This document shows positions 1 through 7,338 of a DNA stretch of 64,000 bases, one piece after another. Source of the stretch: Amedibacillus dolichus DSM 3991. Its GTDB lineage: Bacteria > Bacillota_I > Bacilli_A > Erysipelotrichales > Erysipelotrichaceae. A program made the translations under genes and the position numbers. Position 1 is the first letter of the stretch, and each line of letters starts with the position of its first letter. The stretch spans positions 372,001-436,000 of the forward strand of contig NZ_DS483477.1 of assembly GCF_000154285.1 (NCBI RefSeq), written 5' to 3'. The notes under the pieces were generated by a model that saw only the letters and a list, made by a program, of their open reading frames with translations, was not told where the DNA came from and did not search any database.

Positions 1-94
1 CGGTTGCCGTCATACTGTATTTTTCTAAGCTAGTCGAGCAAGCACTTACAATAAGTAAGAGAGCACTTGTAAAGAGTAATTTTAATTTTTTCAT
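1..94 (-). CDS. N-terminus of a lipoprotein (partial)
   Basis: The minus strand opens with ATG at 94 followed by a Lys-rich start, a hydrophobic stretch and IVSAC, a clear signal-peptidase II lipobox, with the lipidated Cys at about residue 19. Only 31 codons lie inside the window, so the mature protein and its function are unknown. A weak GGTGATG ribosome-binding site precedes it. Exported and membrane-anchored by inference from the signal. Confidence 0.6.
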   Translation of the reverse strand, partial: MKKLKLLFTSALLLIVSACSTSLEKYSMTAT

Positions 95-257
95 TTCATC
101 ACCAAACTGTATTATATCATGCCTGCTTTAAAAAGAAACAAGAAATGATAGGAATATTTTTAGAAAAATAGAAACTAATACTTGTTAAGTGAACATGATT
201 TTGTCCTAAAAGAAGTTAAACATTAGCACCAATCTTTTACCGATGCTTTTGTTTTGT

Positions 258-299
258 TAGATATTTTTCTATAGCTATCGAAGATGAGGCTATAAAATG
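258..299 (+). mobile_element. Degenerate right-end remnant of an IS1634-like element
   Basis: This stretch resembles the last bases of the intact element at 3213-3250: a T-run, then TAGCT, TC, AAGATGAG and TATAAAA occur in the same order with a few substitutions. No transposase precedes it. It may be the scar of an older related insertion, or the two ends may share a target-like motif. Confidence 0.35.
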
Positions 300-363
300 C
301 TCCAATTCTCTAGTATTTAAAGATCTTTTAGAGGTTTAGATAATTCGTTTATCCTTCAAGTAG

Positions 364-712
364 TTATCGTAATTGTTGCTCACTGATTTTTCTTATTTCG
401 CTTTCGTTTCTTGACCATTGATACTTTCCGTTTTCCAATCTCTTATATAATAGTGTAAAATTATCTTCTTTCCAATATAGGACTTTGAGATGATCATTTT
501 TTTCCACAAAACAGAAATAAAGCTTCAGACATAGAATCTAGTTTAAAGTACTGTTGTACAATGGAGGCAAAGACTTCTATGGATTTTTTCATATCTGTGA
601 ATCCAACCGCTAGATAAACATCAATGTTTCTTTCAAATTCATTAAGAATCATAAGCTGTTCAATATGGTTGTAAGCATTTCTTTTGGTACGAAATTTGAT
701 AATTCTATTCAT
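364..712 (-). pseudogene. IS66-family TnpB (Orf2) remnant, frameshifted
   Basis: The first 72 codons carry the IS66 Orf2 signature: YLAVGFTDMKKSI, then FKLDSMSEALFLFCGKK. Reading then stops. In the next frame the family sequence resumes as NDHLKVLYW and LLYKRLENGKYQW up to a stop at 364-366. The switch falls in a run of seven A on the coding strand (497-503), so one base has been lost or gained. In IS66 this protein is an accessory of the DDE transposase TnpC, of which I see nothing. Not functional as it stands. Confidence 0.8.
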
Positions 713-934
713 ACATCATTCTTTACTAAAACAGCGACAGTGAAATAATATGCTTCTTTTGTGAATACAGAATCGTTGTTTTCTACTATTAGAGGCGCGA
801 AGGAAATATCTTCGTCTTGAGATATCGTTTCACAAAGTTCATTTCTAATTCTTTTGACACTATTTCTTTACAGGTACTCCACTCAACCTACATTGTTGGA
901 TTCTTTCTATCCATTCCTGTTTCCTGACATGCAT
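709..934 (-). pseudogene. IS66-family TnpA (Orf1) remnant
   Basis: From ATG at 934 the frame reads MHVRKQEWIERIQQC then RLSGVPVKK and stops, matching the start of IS66 Orf1 (HTH-type accessory). Later frames stay partly open (FAPLIVEN...) and end in a TGA that overlaps the ATG of the TnpB remnant (ATGA), the usual IS66 coupling. An internal deletion and frame change have destroyed it. Confidence 0.6.
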
Positions 935-1062
935 ACTAGGTTCATTTATATTTATGGTTTTCACACTCCTTAGATACTTAAGTTAGAGTATTTTAACTTT
1001 AATCTAAGTATGTATTTTTTGTATGGATTGTTCAATCCACTTTTCATTTGATGCTTACTTTT

Positions 1063-1275
1063 ATTATAAAACGAATTTTAATAAAGTGCAGATTTCAAAA
1101 AGTATCTTGTATAAGGGTTAAACTTAAAACATTAAAAAAATAAAAAAGTGTTTTTGGGAGAATATCCATAAAACACTTAGTTTATCTATTTTTACATAGC
1201 TTTGAATATTTGAGCTGCTTTACATAGTATAACTTTTCAAGAAAAGAAATTTAATTCCTATATTTGTATGTATAC
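1063..1275. repeat. Left copy of ~213-bp direct repeat flanking the IS1634-like element
   Basis: The sequence from ATTATAAAACG to TGTATGTATAC recurs at 3242-3454 with a constant offset of 2179 and no difference that I can find. The two copies flank the transposase element exactly. Members of the IS1634/IS1549 group are known for long, variable target duplications, so this is most simply a target-site duplication. It contains a hairpin (1146-1154 with 1170-1178) that on the minus strand is followed by a T-run. Confidence 0.85.
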
Positions 1276-1419
1276 CGGGAGTTTAACAGCATATAATTAA
1301 CACAAAGTATAGAAAAGCCTTTTATATAATGTTTTTTTGTGCTTTTTTTGTCAATTTTCCTGTTTATAACTATCGTAATATATCGTAATATGTAATATAA
1401 TATATACAGGTGATGATAT

Positions 1420-3156
1420 ATGCGTGTTACAACTAGCAAATCAAAGAATTCTGAATCTTTTTACATCAATTATGCATACATAGGAAAAAATGGAAAAAAT
1501 ACCTCAAAAGTTTTTAAAAAACTTGGTACACTCAAGGAACTTTCTGAAAAATTAAACACAGATCGAGATGGTGTTATGGCTTGGGCAAAAGAACAAGCTA
1601 GGATTGAAACTGAAAAGCACAAATTAGAAAGTGAGAATGTATCCGTTGATTTTCATCCGAATCGTTTAATCAATTCTAATGAGCAAAGATCATTTAATTG
1701 CGGATATTTATTTCTACAATCTATTTGTAAGAGTCTTCGTTTCGATAATATTTGTCGAAATATAAAAACAAGACATAATTATGAATATAATCTTCAATCC
1801 ATTCTTCAAGATTTAATTTACGCTCGAATTTTGTCCCCTTCTAGTAAGAAATCCTCTTTTGAATTTGCGGAAAATTTATTAGAACAACCAAAATATGAGC
1901 TTCACGATGTTTATAGAGCGTTAAGCACATTATCTGTTGAATCTGACTTTATCCAAGCTGAACTATATAAAAATAGTCACTTCATTCATAATCGTAATAC
2001 TAAAATACTTTACTATGACTGTACAAATTATTTTTTTGAAATTGAAGAAGCAGATGAACTAAGAAAATACGGAAAAAGTAAAGAACATAGACCAAATCCT
2101 ATTATTGGCATGGGGTTATTCATGGATGCGGATGGTATCCCTTTATCTTTTGATATATATCCGGGAAATCAAAATGAACAACTCTCTTTAAAACCATTAG
2201 AAAGAAAAATTATATCCGACTTCGAATGTTCGGAATTTATTTACTGTTCGGATTCTGGATTAGCATCAAAAAGTAATAAAAAATTCAATAATACAAACGG
2301 TCGTCATTATGTAATTACTCAATCCTTAAAAAAATTAAACAAAGAGGATAGAGAAATAGCATTAAAACCTACACAATATAGAAAAATAGGAAGTACGAAA
2401 TTCATAGATTTAACTACTTTAAATGAACAAGATGAGGAAGTCATAAGTTCTATTTATTATAAAGAAGTTCCTATTGAAAGAAATGGTATTTGTGAAACAT
2501 TAATTGTTACATATTCTCCAAAATATAAAAGATATCAAAGAAATATTCGCAACGAACAAATTAAACGGGCAGAAAATATGATTTCTAACAATTCTAAATT
2601 TAAAAAGGAAAAAAGAAACCCAAACGATCCTGGAAGATTTATTAAAAAAACAGCTACAACAGAACATGGAGAGGCAGCAACTGAAACATATTATGAAATT
2701 GATGAAAGTGTAATTTCAAACGAAGAAATGTATGATGGATTTTACGCTGTAACAACCGATTTAGAAGGTGATATTTCAGAAATTATCAAAATAAACAAAC
2801 AAAGATGGCAAATTGAAGAGTGCTTTAAAATCATGAAAACAGAATTTGAAGCTAGATCCGTTTATCTTCAACGAGAAGATCGAATTAAAGCTCACTTTCT
2901 CATTTGTTTTGTCTCTCTAATGATATATCGTTTACTAGAAATTAAGTTAGAGAAAAATTATACAACTAGGACCATTATCAATACATTAAGGAATATGAAT
3001 GTATGTAAGATAGATGAATATGGTTATATCCCCACGTATACGAGAAACGATTTAACAGATAAATTACACGAATTATTTGGATTTAGAACAGATACAGAAA
3101 TCATAAAAAAATCAAAAATGAGAAGCATCATCAAAGAAAGCAAGATATTACGATAG
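1420..3156 (+). CDS. IS1634-family (DDE) transposase
   Basis: A 578-residue protein, the usual size for IS1634-type transposases. The catalytic core is recognisable: YYDCTNYFFEIE followed by NPIIGMGLFMDADGIPL and IYPGNQNEQ (first Asp region, near residues 198-255), YCSDSGLAS (second Asp region, near 285), and INKQRWQIEECFKIMKTEF (the YREK-like Glu region, near 465). An N-terminal region of about 100 residues precedes the core. AGGTGAT lies before the ATG. The frame is intact, so the element may still be active. Base composition is more AT-rich than the neighbouring chromosome. Confidence 0.9.
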   Translation: MRVTTSKSKNSESFYINYAYIGKNGKNTSKVFKKLGTLKELSEKLNTDRDGVMAWAKEQARIETEKHKLESENVSVDFHPNRLINSNEQRSFNCGYLFLQSICKSLRFDNICRNIKTRHNYEYNLQSILQDLIYARILSPSSKKSSFEFAENLLEQPKYELHDVYRALSTLSVESDFIQAELYKNSHFIHNRNTKILYYDCTNYFFEIEEADELRKYGKSKEHRPNPIIGMGLFMDADGIPLSFDIYPGNQNEQLSLKPLERKIISDFECSEFIYCSDSGLASKSNKKFNNTNGRHYVITQSLKKLNKEDREIALKPTQYRKIGSTKFIDLTTLNEQDEEVISSIYYKEVPIERNGICETLIVTYSPKYKRYQRNIRNEQIKRAENMISNNSKFKKEKRNPNDPGRFIKKTATTEHGEAATETYYEIDESVISNEEMYDGFYAVTTDLEGDISEIIKINKQRWQIEECFKIMKTEFEARSVYLQREDRIKAHFLICFVSLMIYRLLEIKLEKNYTTRTIINTLRNMNVCKIDEYGYIPTYTRNDLTDKLHELFGFRTDTEIIKKSKMRSIIKESKILR

Positions 3157-3175
3157 TTAGCTACATAAACAAAAA

Positions 3176-3221
3176 ACCTCAAAAAAGGCTTATTTAAAGC
3201 TTTTTCTTGAGGTATTTTTTT
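3176..3221 (+). terminator. Rho-independent terminator of the IS transposase
   Basis: The stem ACCTCAA...AAGGCTT pairs with AAGCTTTTTCTTGAGGT and is followed by a run of T. It lies 20 bases past the transposase stop, inside the element. Confidence 0.75.
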
Positions 3222-3241
3222 CTCTAGCTGTCAAAGATGAG

Positions 3242-3454
3242 ATTATAAAACGAATTTTAATAAAGTGCAGATTTCAAAAAGTATCTTGTATAAGGGTTAA
3301 ACTTAAAACATTAAAAAAATAAAAAAGTGTTTTTGGGAGAATATCCATAAAACACTTAGTTTATCTATTTTTACATAGCTTTGAATATTTGAGCTGCTTT
3401 ACATAGTATAACTTTTCAAGAAAAGAAATTTAATTCCTATATTTGTATGTATAC
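3242..3454. repeat. Right copy of ~213-bp direct repeat (target duplication)
   Basis: Identical to 1063-1275. Because it ends at the stop codon of the ATP-grasp gene, it preserves that gene's original 3' flank, including its terminator hairpin at 3325-3357. Confidence 0.85.
3325..3357 (-). terminator. Terminator of the ATP-grasp gene (copied in the left repeat)
   Basis: AAGTGTTTT pairs with AAAACACTT around a 15-base loop. On the minus strand it is followed by TTTTTATTTTTTT. The left repeat carries an orphan second copy at 1146-1178. Confidence 0.75.
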
Positions 3455-4633
3455 CTATCGAACCGCATCGTGCATAAATTCCAACATTTTATCTTCCTTT
3501 TCAAAACGTGCGATAATTACCTCATCGCCCATGGCTGTGGATAAAACTTGTGGAAGCCGTTGAATCATTATAATAGAATCGGAGTATTTGACTTTAAGCT
3601 CTGCAATACTGTATTGATATACATGATGATCTCTTCGACCTATGAAGCCGGAGGAGTAGCTGCGTATCTGTTTTTGCTTGATTTGATCATAACAAATCAT
3701 ATCTGCCCATAATTGATACACATTGCAGTTACATGCATAATTGATCATATCCGGCAGAAATCCTCCCGGAGGACGCATATTTACTTCTAAGCCGACAATA
3801 TCGCCTTTTTTACCAATCGCTTGATCCTCACTTAACCGGAAAAATTCAAAATGAAAAAATCTAGATTTTGTTTTAAATGCTTTGACAGTTCGTTCACCGA
3901 TTTCCATAATTTCTTTAGGAATATCAATGAGTGAATAACAGCCGCTTTCTTTCTGTTCATTAACAACGTCCATTAAACTATCGAGGTAACAATGGCTTGT
4001 AGTAAATAGCAATTCACAGTTGCTGTTTGTTAATCCATCAAATGAGAAACAGGTTCCTTTTACAAATTCTTCCATAATCATGATTGTTTCAAAGGGAGTC
4101 ATGAAGCATTGCTTTAATTCCTGAAGATTATTTATTTTATGGGTATCATTCGCTCCGACACCGATATCCGGCTTAATCACAATCGGAAAACCGACCTCTT
4201 GTGTAAACTCTATTGCGTCCTCTAAGGTAGTAGCTATGCGATATCTTGCAGTTGCAACATTCGCACGCCGAAAAGCCTCTTTCATTTTGGACTTGCATTG
4301 ATATTCGTCCATATGTTCGTAACAAAAGCCATTGGTTACATTAAAATCCTTTCGCAGCTTGGCATCTTGTCGCAGCCAATATTCGTTATTGGATTCAATC
4401 CAATCGATTTTACCATATTTGAAAGTGAAAAAAGCAACAGCTCGCAGCATCTCATCATAGTTTTCCATATTGCTTACTTTGTAATATTCCTGAATTACAT
4501 TTTTCAGTTCCGAAGATAATTCTTCATAAGGGGCATCGGATATTGCGAGGACATTTACACCATTGTTTTTTAAGCCTTGGCAAAAAAGCCAGTAGTTTTC
4601 AGGGAAATTAGGAGAAATAAAAACGAAATTCAC
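3455..4633 (-). CDS. ATP-grasp domain carboxylate-amine ligase-like protein
   Basis: About 392 residues. The N-terminal third is a Rossmann-like pre-ATP-grasp domain (FVFISPNFPENY start). The ATP-grasp fold follows: GFPIVIKPDIGVGANDTHK is the P-loop-like ATP-binding strand, IMIMEEFVKGTCFSFDG the second, and FFHFEFFRL with GLEVNMRPPGG the metal-binding Glu/Asn site. Such enzymes join a carboxylate to an amine or thiol using ATP. The substrate cannot be told. I choose the GTG at 4633 because a strong AAGGAGG lies 7 bases upstream; the longer reading from 4657 would put this site inside the gene. It stands alone, with an IS inserted directly after its stop. Confidence 0.8.
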   Translation of the reverse strand: MNFVFISPNFPENYWLFCQGLKNNGVNVLAISDAPYEELSSELKNVIQEYYKVSNMENYDEMLRAVAFFTFKYGKIDWIESNNEYWLRQDAKLRKDFNVTNGFCYEHMDEYQCKSKMKEAFRRANVATARYRIATTLEDAIEFTQEVGFPIVIKPDIGVGANDTHKINNLQELKQCFMTPFETIMIMEEFVKGTCFSFDGLTNSNCELLFTTSHCYLDSLMDVVNEQKESGCYSLIDIPKEIMEIGERTVKAFKTKSRFFHFEFFRLSEDQAIGKKGDIVGLEVNMRPPGGFLPDMINYACNCNVYQLWADMICYDQIKQKQIRSYSSGFIGRRDHHVYQYSIAELKVKYSDSIIMIQRLPQVLSTAMGDEVIIARFEKEDKMLEFMHDAVR

Positions 4634-4765
4634 AGACTCACCTCCTTGTGTGATCAATACGTCTTAATTGTATAAGATTTTAAAAATGAAGTCAAAAAGT
4701 ATAGCAAGATTTTCTTGGATAAATATAGAAAAACTGATACAATAAACAAAACGAGGAGACAGTTT

Positions 4766-5368
4766 ATGAAAAAAGTAATTCTTATAGCATTTGCGTTTGT
4801 TTTGCTTGCTTGCGGTGCAGTGGAAAATGAAAACGGAGCCTCTGCATGCGATAACGGAGGTGAGCAGGGCTGTACGCTTGAAGATTCATCTACTATAAAA
4901 CAGGAGCTTACCGATCAAAAGCCTTTTGAGAAAACGAATATTACTACTGTTTTTACGATGCTTGAAAATAAAGAGAGTGGAATTGTATATTTTGGTTTTT
5001 CGGATTGTCCATGGTGTCAAGAAGCATTACCGATTTTAAAGCAGGTACTAGAAGAACAGAAGCTAAATTGTTATTATGTGCAAACACGCGATGAAGAACG
5101 AAACTCTTTGCTGAAAGAGGAAGAAAAAGCAGACATCATGGAAAAGAGTATGGACTTCTTGCAGAGGGACGAAGAAAATAATCCGCAGCTTTATGTTCCC
5201 TTTGTAATTGTTATTGAAGAAGGAAAGGTAATAGATGGACATGTCGGTACTGTTGAGGGCTATGATACGAACGAGCGAAAAATGAATAAAGAAGAAAAAC
5301 AACAATTAAAAAATATTTATAACGCAATGTTTACAAGGTTAGTTGAAGGAAAAGAAGATAGGAAATGA
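4766..5368 (+). CDS. Lipoprotein with thioredoxin fold (CPWC active site)
   Basis: About 200 residues. It begins with MKKVILIAFAFVLLACG, a type-II signal with lipobox LLAC, so it is anchored outside the membrane. A low-complexity, Cys-containing linker follows. The thioredoxin-like domain has YFGFSDCPWCQEALPIL, where CPWC is the redox pair, and a cis-Pro region YVPFVIVIEEG. Family members act in disulfide exchange or as bacteriocin-transport accessory proteins; which one is unclear. GAGGAGA lies upstream of the ATG at 4766; the upstream ATG at 4715 has no such site and would bury the signal peptide. Confidence 0.8.
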   Translation: MKKVILIAFAFVLLACGAVENENGASACDNGGEQGCTLEDSSTIKQELTDQKPFEKTNITTVFTMLENKESGIVYFGFSDCPWCQEALPILKQVLEEQKLNCYYVQTRDEERNSLLKEEEKADIMEKSMDFLQRDEENNPQLYVPFVIVIEEGKVIDGHVGTVEGYDTNERKMNKEEKQQLKNIYNAMFTRLVEGKEDRK

Positions 5369-5371
5369 TTA

Positions 5372-5404
5372 GAACCCCAAAAGTAATTTTACTTTTGGGG
5401 TTTA
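5372..5404 (+). terminator. Terminator after the lipoprotein thioredoxin gene
   Basis: AACCCCAAAAGTAA and TTACTTTTGGGGTT form a near-perfect stem followed by T-rich sequence. It lies between two converging genes and may also serve the minus-strand xpt. Confidence 0.85.
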
Positions 5405-5433
5405 TTAAAATATAAGTCTTTTATAATATTCGC

Positions 5434-6009
5434 TTATTCTTCAACAAAGGTAATCATATCTTTATCTAAGGAAGCAATACGTGCTTGAGAATATACCGGA
5501 TAACCTAAGGCTTCTACTTTTTTCCGTCCCGGTTGGAAAGCTTTTTCAATGACAATTCCAATGCCGGCAACTGAAGCACCGGATTGCTCGATAATTTTTA
5601 TGCCGCCGATGCAAGCTTCTCCATTCGCCATAAAATCATCAATGAATAATACCTGGTCATCTTTGGCTAAATAATCCTTGGAACAGGTGATTTCATAATC
5701 AATGCCTTTTGTAAAGGAATGGATATTAGCAGTATAAACGTTGTCATCAACAATTTTAGATTTGCTTTTTTTCATAAATACTACCGGAACATGTAATAAA
5801 TATCCAAGCATTACAGATGGTGCAATCCCGCTTGTTTCAATTGTTACAACCTTGGTGATAGGGGTATCTTTAAAATGCTCCACAAAATCTTTCCCAAGCT
5901 CCATCATCAAATCCGGATCAATTTGGTGATTTAGAAAAGCATCAACCTTTAAAACATCTTTATTAAGAGCTTTGCCATATTTCACAATACATTCTTCTAA
6001 CCGTTTCAT
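5434..6009 (-). CDS. xpt: Xanthine phosphoribosyltransferase
   Basis: 191 residues, the family's usual length. It converts xanthine and PRPP to XMP in purine salvage. The PRPP-binding loop is visible as VLFIDDFMANGEA (about residues 121-133); the motif VVTIETSGIAPSVMLGYLL forms the purine/phosphate pocket. The reading frame starts MKRLEECIV, with AAGGAGA upstream. Firmicute xpt genes often have a guanine riboswitch, but I see none in the leader here; an ordinary promoter lies 40-70 bases upstream. Single-gene unit by spacing. Confidence 0.93.
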   Translation of the reverse strand: MKRLEECIVKYGKALNKDVLKVDAFLNHQIDPDLMMELGKDFVEHFKDTPITKVVTIETSGIAPSVMLGYLLHVPVVFMKKSKSKIVDDNVYTANIHSFTKGIDYEITCSKDYLAKDDQVLFIDDFMANGEACIGGIKIIEQSGASVAGIGIVIEKAFQPGRKKVEALGYPVYSQARIASLDKDMITFVEE

Positions 6010-6048
6010 ATGTTCTCCTTTACCTGATATCTTTTATATGTAACTATT

Positions 6049-6077
6049 ATTATAATGAAAACAAGAAGTATATGCAA
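6049..6077 (-). promoter_or_regulatory. Sigma-A promoter of xpt
   Basis: On the minus strand TTGCAT (6077-6072) and TATAAT (6054-6049) are separated by exactly 17 bases. The transcript would have a leader of about 35 nucleotides, too short for a purine riboswitch. Confidence 0.7.
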
Positions 6078-6114
6078 TGTGAATTCTAACAATTTGCATT
6101 TGTTTTTCATTTCC

Positions 6115-6134
6115 GTTCTATGATAAGATAGAAC
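6115..6134. promoter_or_regulatory. Palindrome in the EamA promoter region
   Basis: GTTCTAT and ATAGAAC are perfect 7-base arms around GATAAG, just ahead of the EamA start. The left arm overlaps a possible -10 (TATGAT), so it could be an operator. The partner regulator is unknown. Confidence 0.4.
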
Positions 6135-6151
6135 ACGAATGGAGGGAATGT

Positions 6152-7012
6152 ATGAAAAAAAGCTATGCGAATATTTTATTGGTTATCGTTACGATTATTT
6201 GGGGTGGAGGATTTATTGCGACAGATGGCGCACTTGATGCGTTATCACCATTTTATATCATGATGATTCGTTTTATGGGGGCAGCGATTCTTCCTTGTAT
6301 TTTGTGCTTTAAGAAGCTTAAAAATTTAGAGGAATATATTTGGAGGAGAGGATTGTTTGCAGGTGCTTTGTTGTTTTTGGCATTTTCCTTTCAAACGATA
6401 GGACTGCAATATACAACGCCGAGCAAGAATGCTTTTTTAACAGCAGTTAATGTTGTAATGGTGCCATACCTGTTGTGGTTATATATGCGTAAAAAGCCAA
6501 ACCAAAAAGAAGTGCTTGCAAGTATTGTGTGTGTAATAGGGATTGCTTTTCTAACATTAAAACCGGACGCTGTCGGATTGAATATCGGAGATATGTTATC
6601 CATTATATGTGCTTTTTTCTTTGCTACACACATGATCGTGTTAGAACGCTATTCCAGACATTGTGATGCCATCGTGATGACAGCATTGCAGATGCTTGGA
6701 GCTGGGATTTTATCAACAATCTGTGCTTTGTTGTTTGAAACACCACCTGCACAATTTGAATTATCTGCTGTCGGAAATCTTGCTTATTTAATCTTTATAT
6801 CTACCTTGTTAGCGTATTTACTACAAACCTTTGCACAACGTTTTACAACTGCAAACAGTGCTTCTTTGATTTTATCAATGGAGGCTCTATTTGCTACTTT
6901 ATTTTCCTTCTTGTTTTTACATGAAGAGCTGACATTGTATATGATTTTCGGTGCCGCCTTAATTTTTTGCAGTGTTATTTATATTGAGTATAAACCGAAG
7001 CAGCACACTTGA
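6152..7012 (+). CDS. EamA/DMT-family transporter
   Basis: 286 residues with ten predicted membrane helices arranged as two EamA repeats. The first starts with ANILLVIVTIIWGGGFIATD and includes PSKNAFLTAVNVVMVPYLLW; the second includes ALQMLGAGILSTICALLFE and ANSASLILSMEALFATLFS. Drug/metabolite transporters of this type export amino acids or related small molecules. The substrate cannot be read from sequence. GGAGGG precedes the ATG. It is closed by its own terminator. Confidence 0.85.
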   Translation: MKKSYANILLVIVTIIWGGGFIATDGALDALSPFYIMMIRFMGAAILPCILCFKKLKNLEEYIWRRGLFAGALLFLAFSFQTIGLQYTTPSKNAFLTAVNVVMVPYLLWLYMRKKPNQKEVLASIVCVIGIAFLTLKPDAVGLNIGDMLSIICAFFFATHMIVLERYSRHCDAIVMTALQMLGAGILSTICALLFETPPAQFELSAVGNLAYLIFISTLLAYLLQTFAQRFTTANSASLILSMEALFATLFSFLFLHEELTLYMIFGAALIFCSVIYIEYKPKQHT

Positions 7013-7019
7013 AAATACA

Positions 7020-7072
7020 GAAAATGATTGCTTTTGCTGAATGATGAGTTTTAAGCAATTCATTTTCTTTTT
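7020..7072 (+). terminator. Terminator of the EamA gene
   Basis: GAAAATGATTGCTT pairs with AAGCAATTCATTTTC (one bulged T) and is followed by TTTTT. Confidence 0.85.
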
Positions 7073-7287
7073 AATATAGTAATTGTAAAGATATTAAAGA
7101 TAAGGTAGATTGAAAAAATGTAGTAGGCTCAACTGCTTTTTGGTTTGCTTTTGAAAGATATGAAGAAATTGTTTATATAATGCGATAGGGACTTATTTGA
7201 AAATGAAAAGTAAGAGTATAGAAAAGGTAAGGAGACAACGACAACTAAGATATAAAAAAATAAATTGTACTTTTTTATCAAAAAAGT

Positions 7288-7310
7288 TTGTGATATAATT
7301 AACATGTTAA
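7288..7310 (+). promoter_or_regulatory. Hydrogenase promoter with Rex-like operator
   Basis: An extended -10 (TGATATAAT; TATAAT at 7294-7299) lies 40 bases before the hydrogenase start. Over it sits TTGTGAT-ATAA-TTAACAT (7288-7305), which matches 11 of 14 fixed positions of the Rex consensus TTGTTAA-N4-TTAACAA. A perfect palindrome TTAACATGTTAA (7299-7310) overlaps its right half. Rex blocks transcription until NADH is high, which suits a hydrogen-evolving enzyme. The remaining 7073-7287 shows nothing I recognise. Confidence 0.6.
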
Positions 7311-7338
7311 AAATTATACAAAGATTAGGGAGGATATT

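Larger units (their letters stand above)
1276..3241 (+). mobile_element. IS1634-family insertion sequence
   Basis: The element is bounded by the long direct repeats. It holds one transposase gene and a terminator close to its right end. The outermost bases form only a weak inverted repeat: left CGGGAGTTTAACAGC against right (complement) CTCATCTTTGACAGC share TTT-ACAGC and the terminal C. It sits immediately downstream of the stop codon of the ATP-grasp gene and so does not break it. The boundary is uncertain by one base because both repeat copies are followed by C. Confidence 0.8.

Noticed and set aside
1024-1039. Palindrome TGGATTG-TT-CAATCCA as a terminator
   Set aside because: Neither strand has a T-run after it; it may be part of the IS66 end, but I could not show this.
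6010-6150. Purine riboswitch upstream of xpt
   Set aside because: The leader from the apparent promoter is only about 35 bases and the conserved purine aptamer core is absent.
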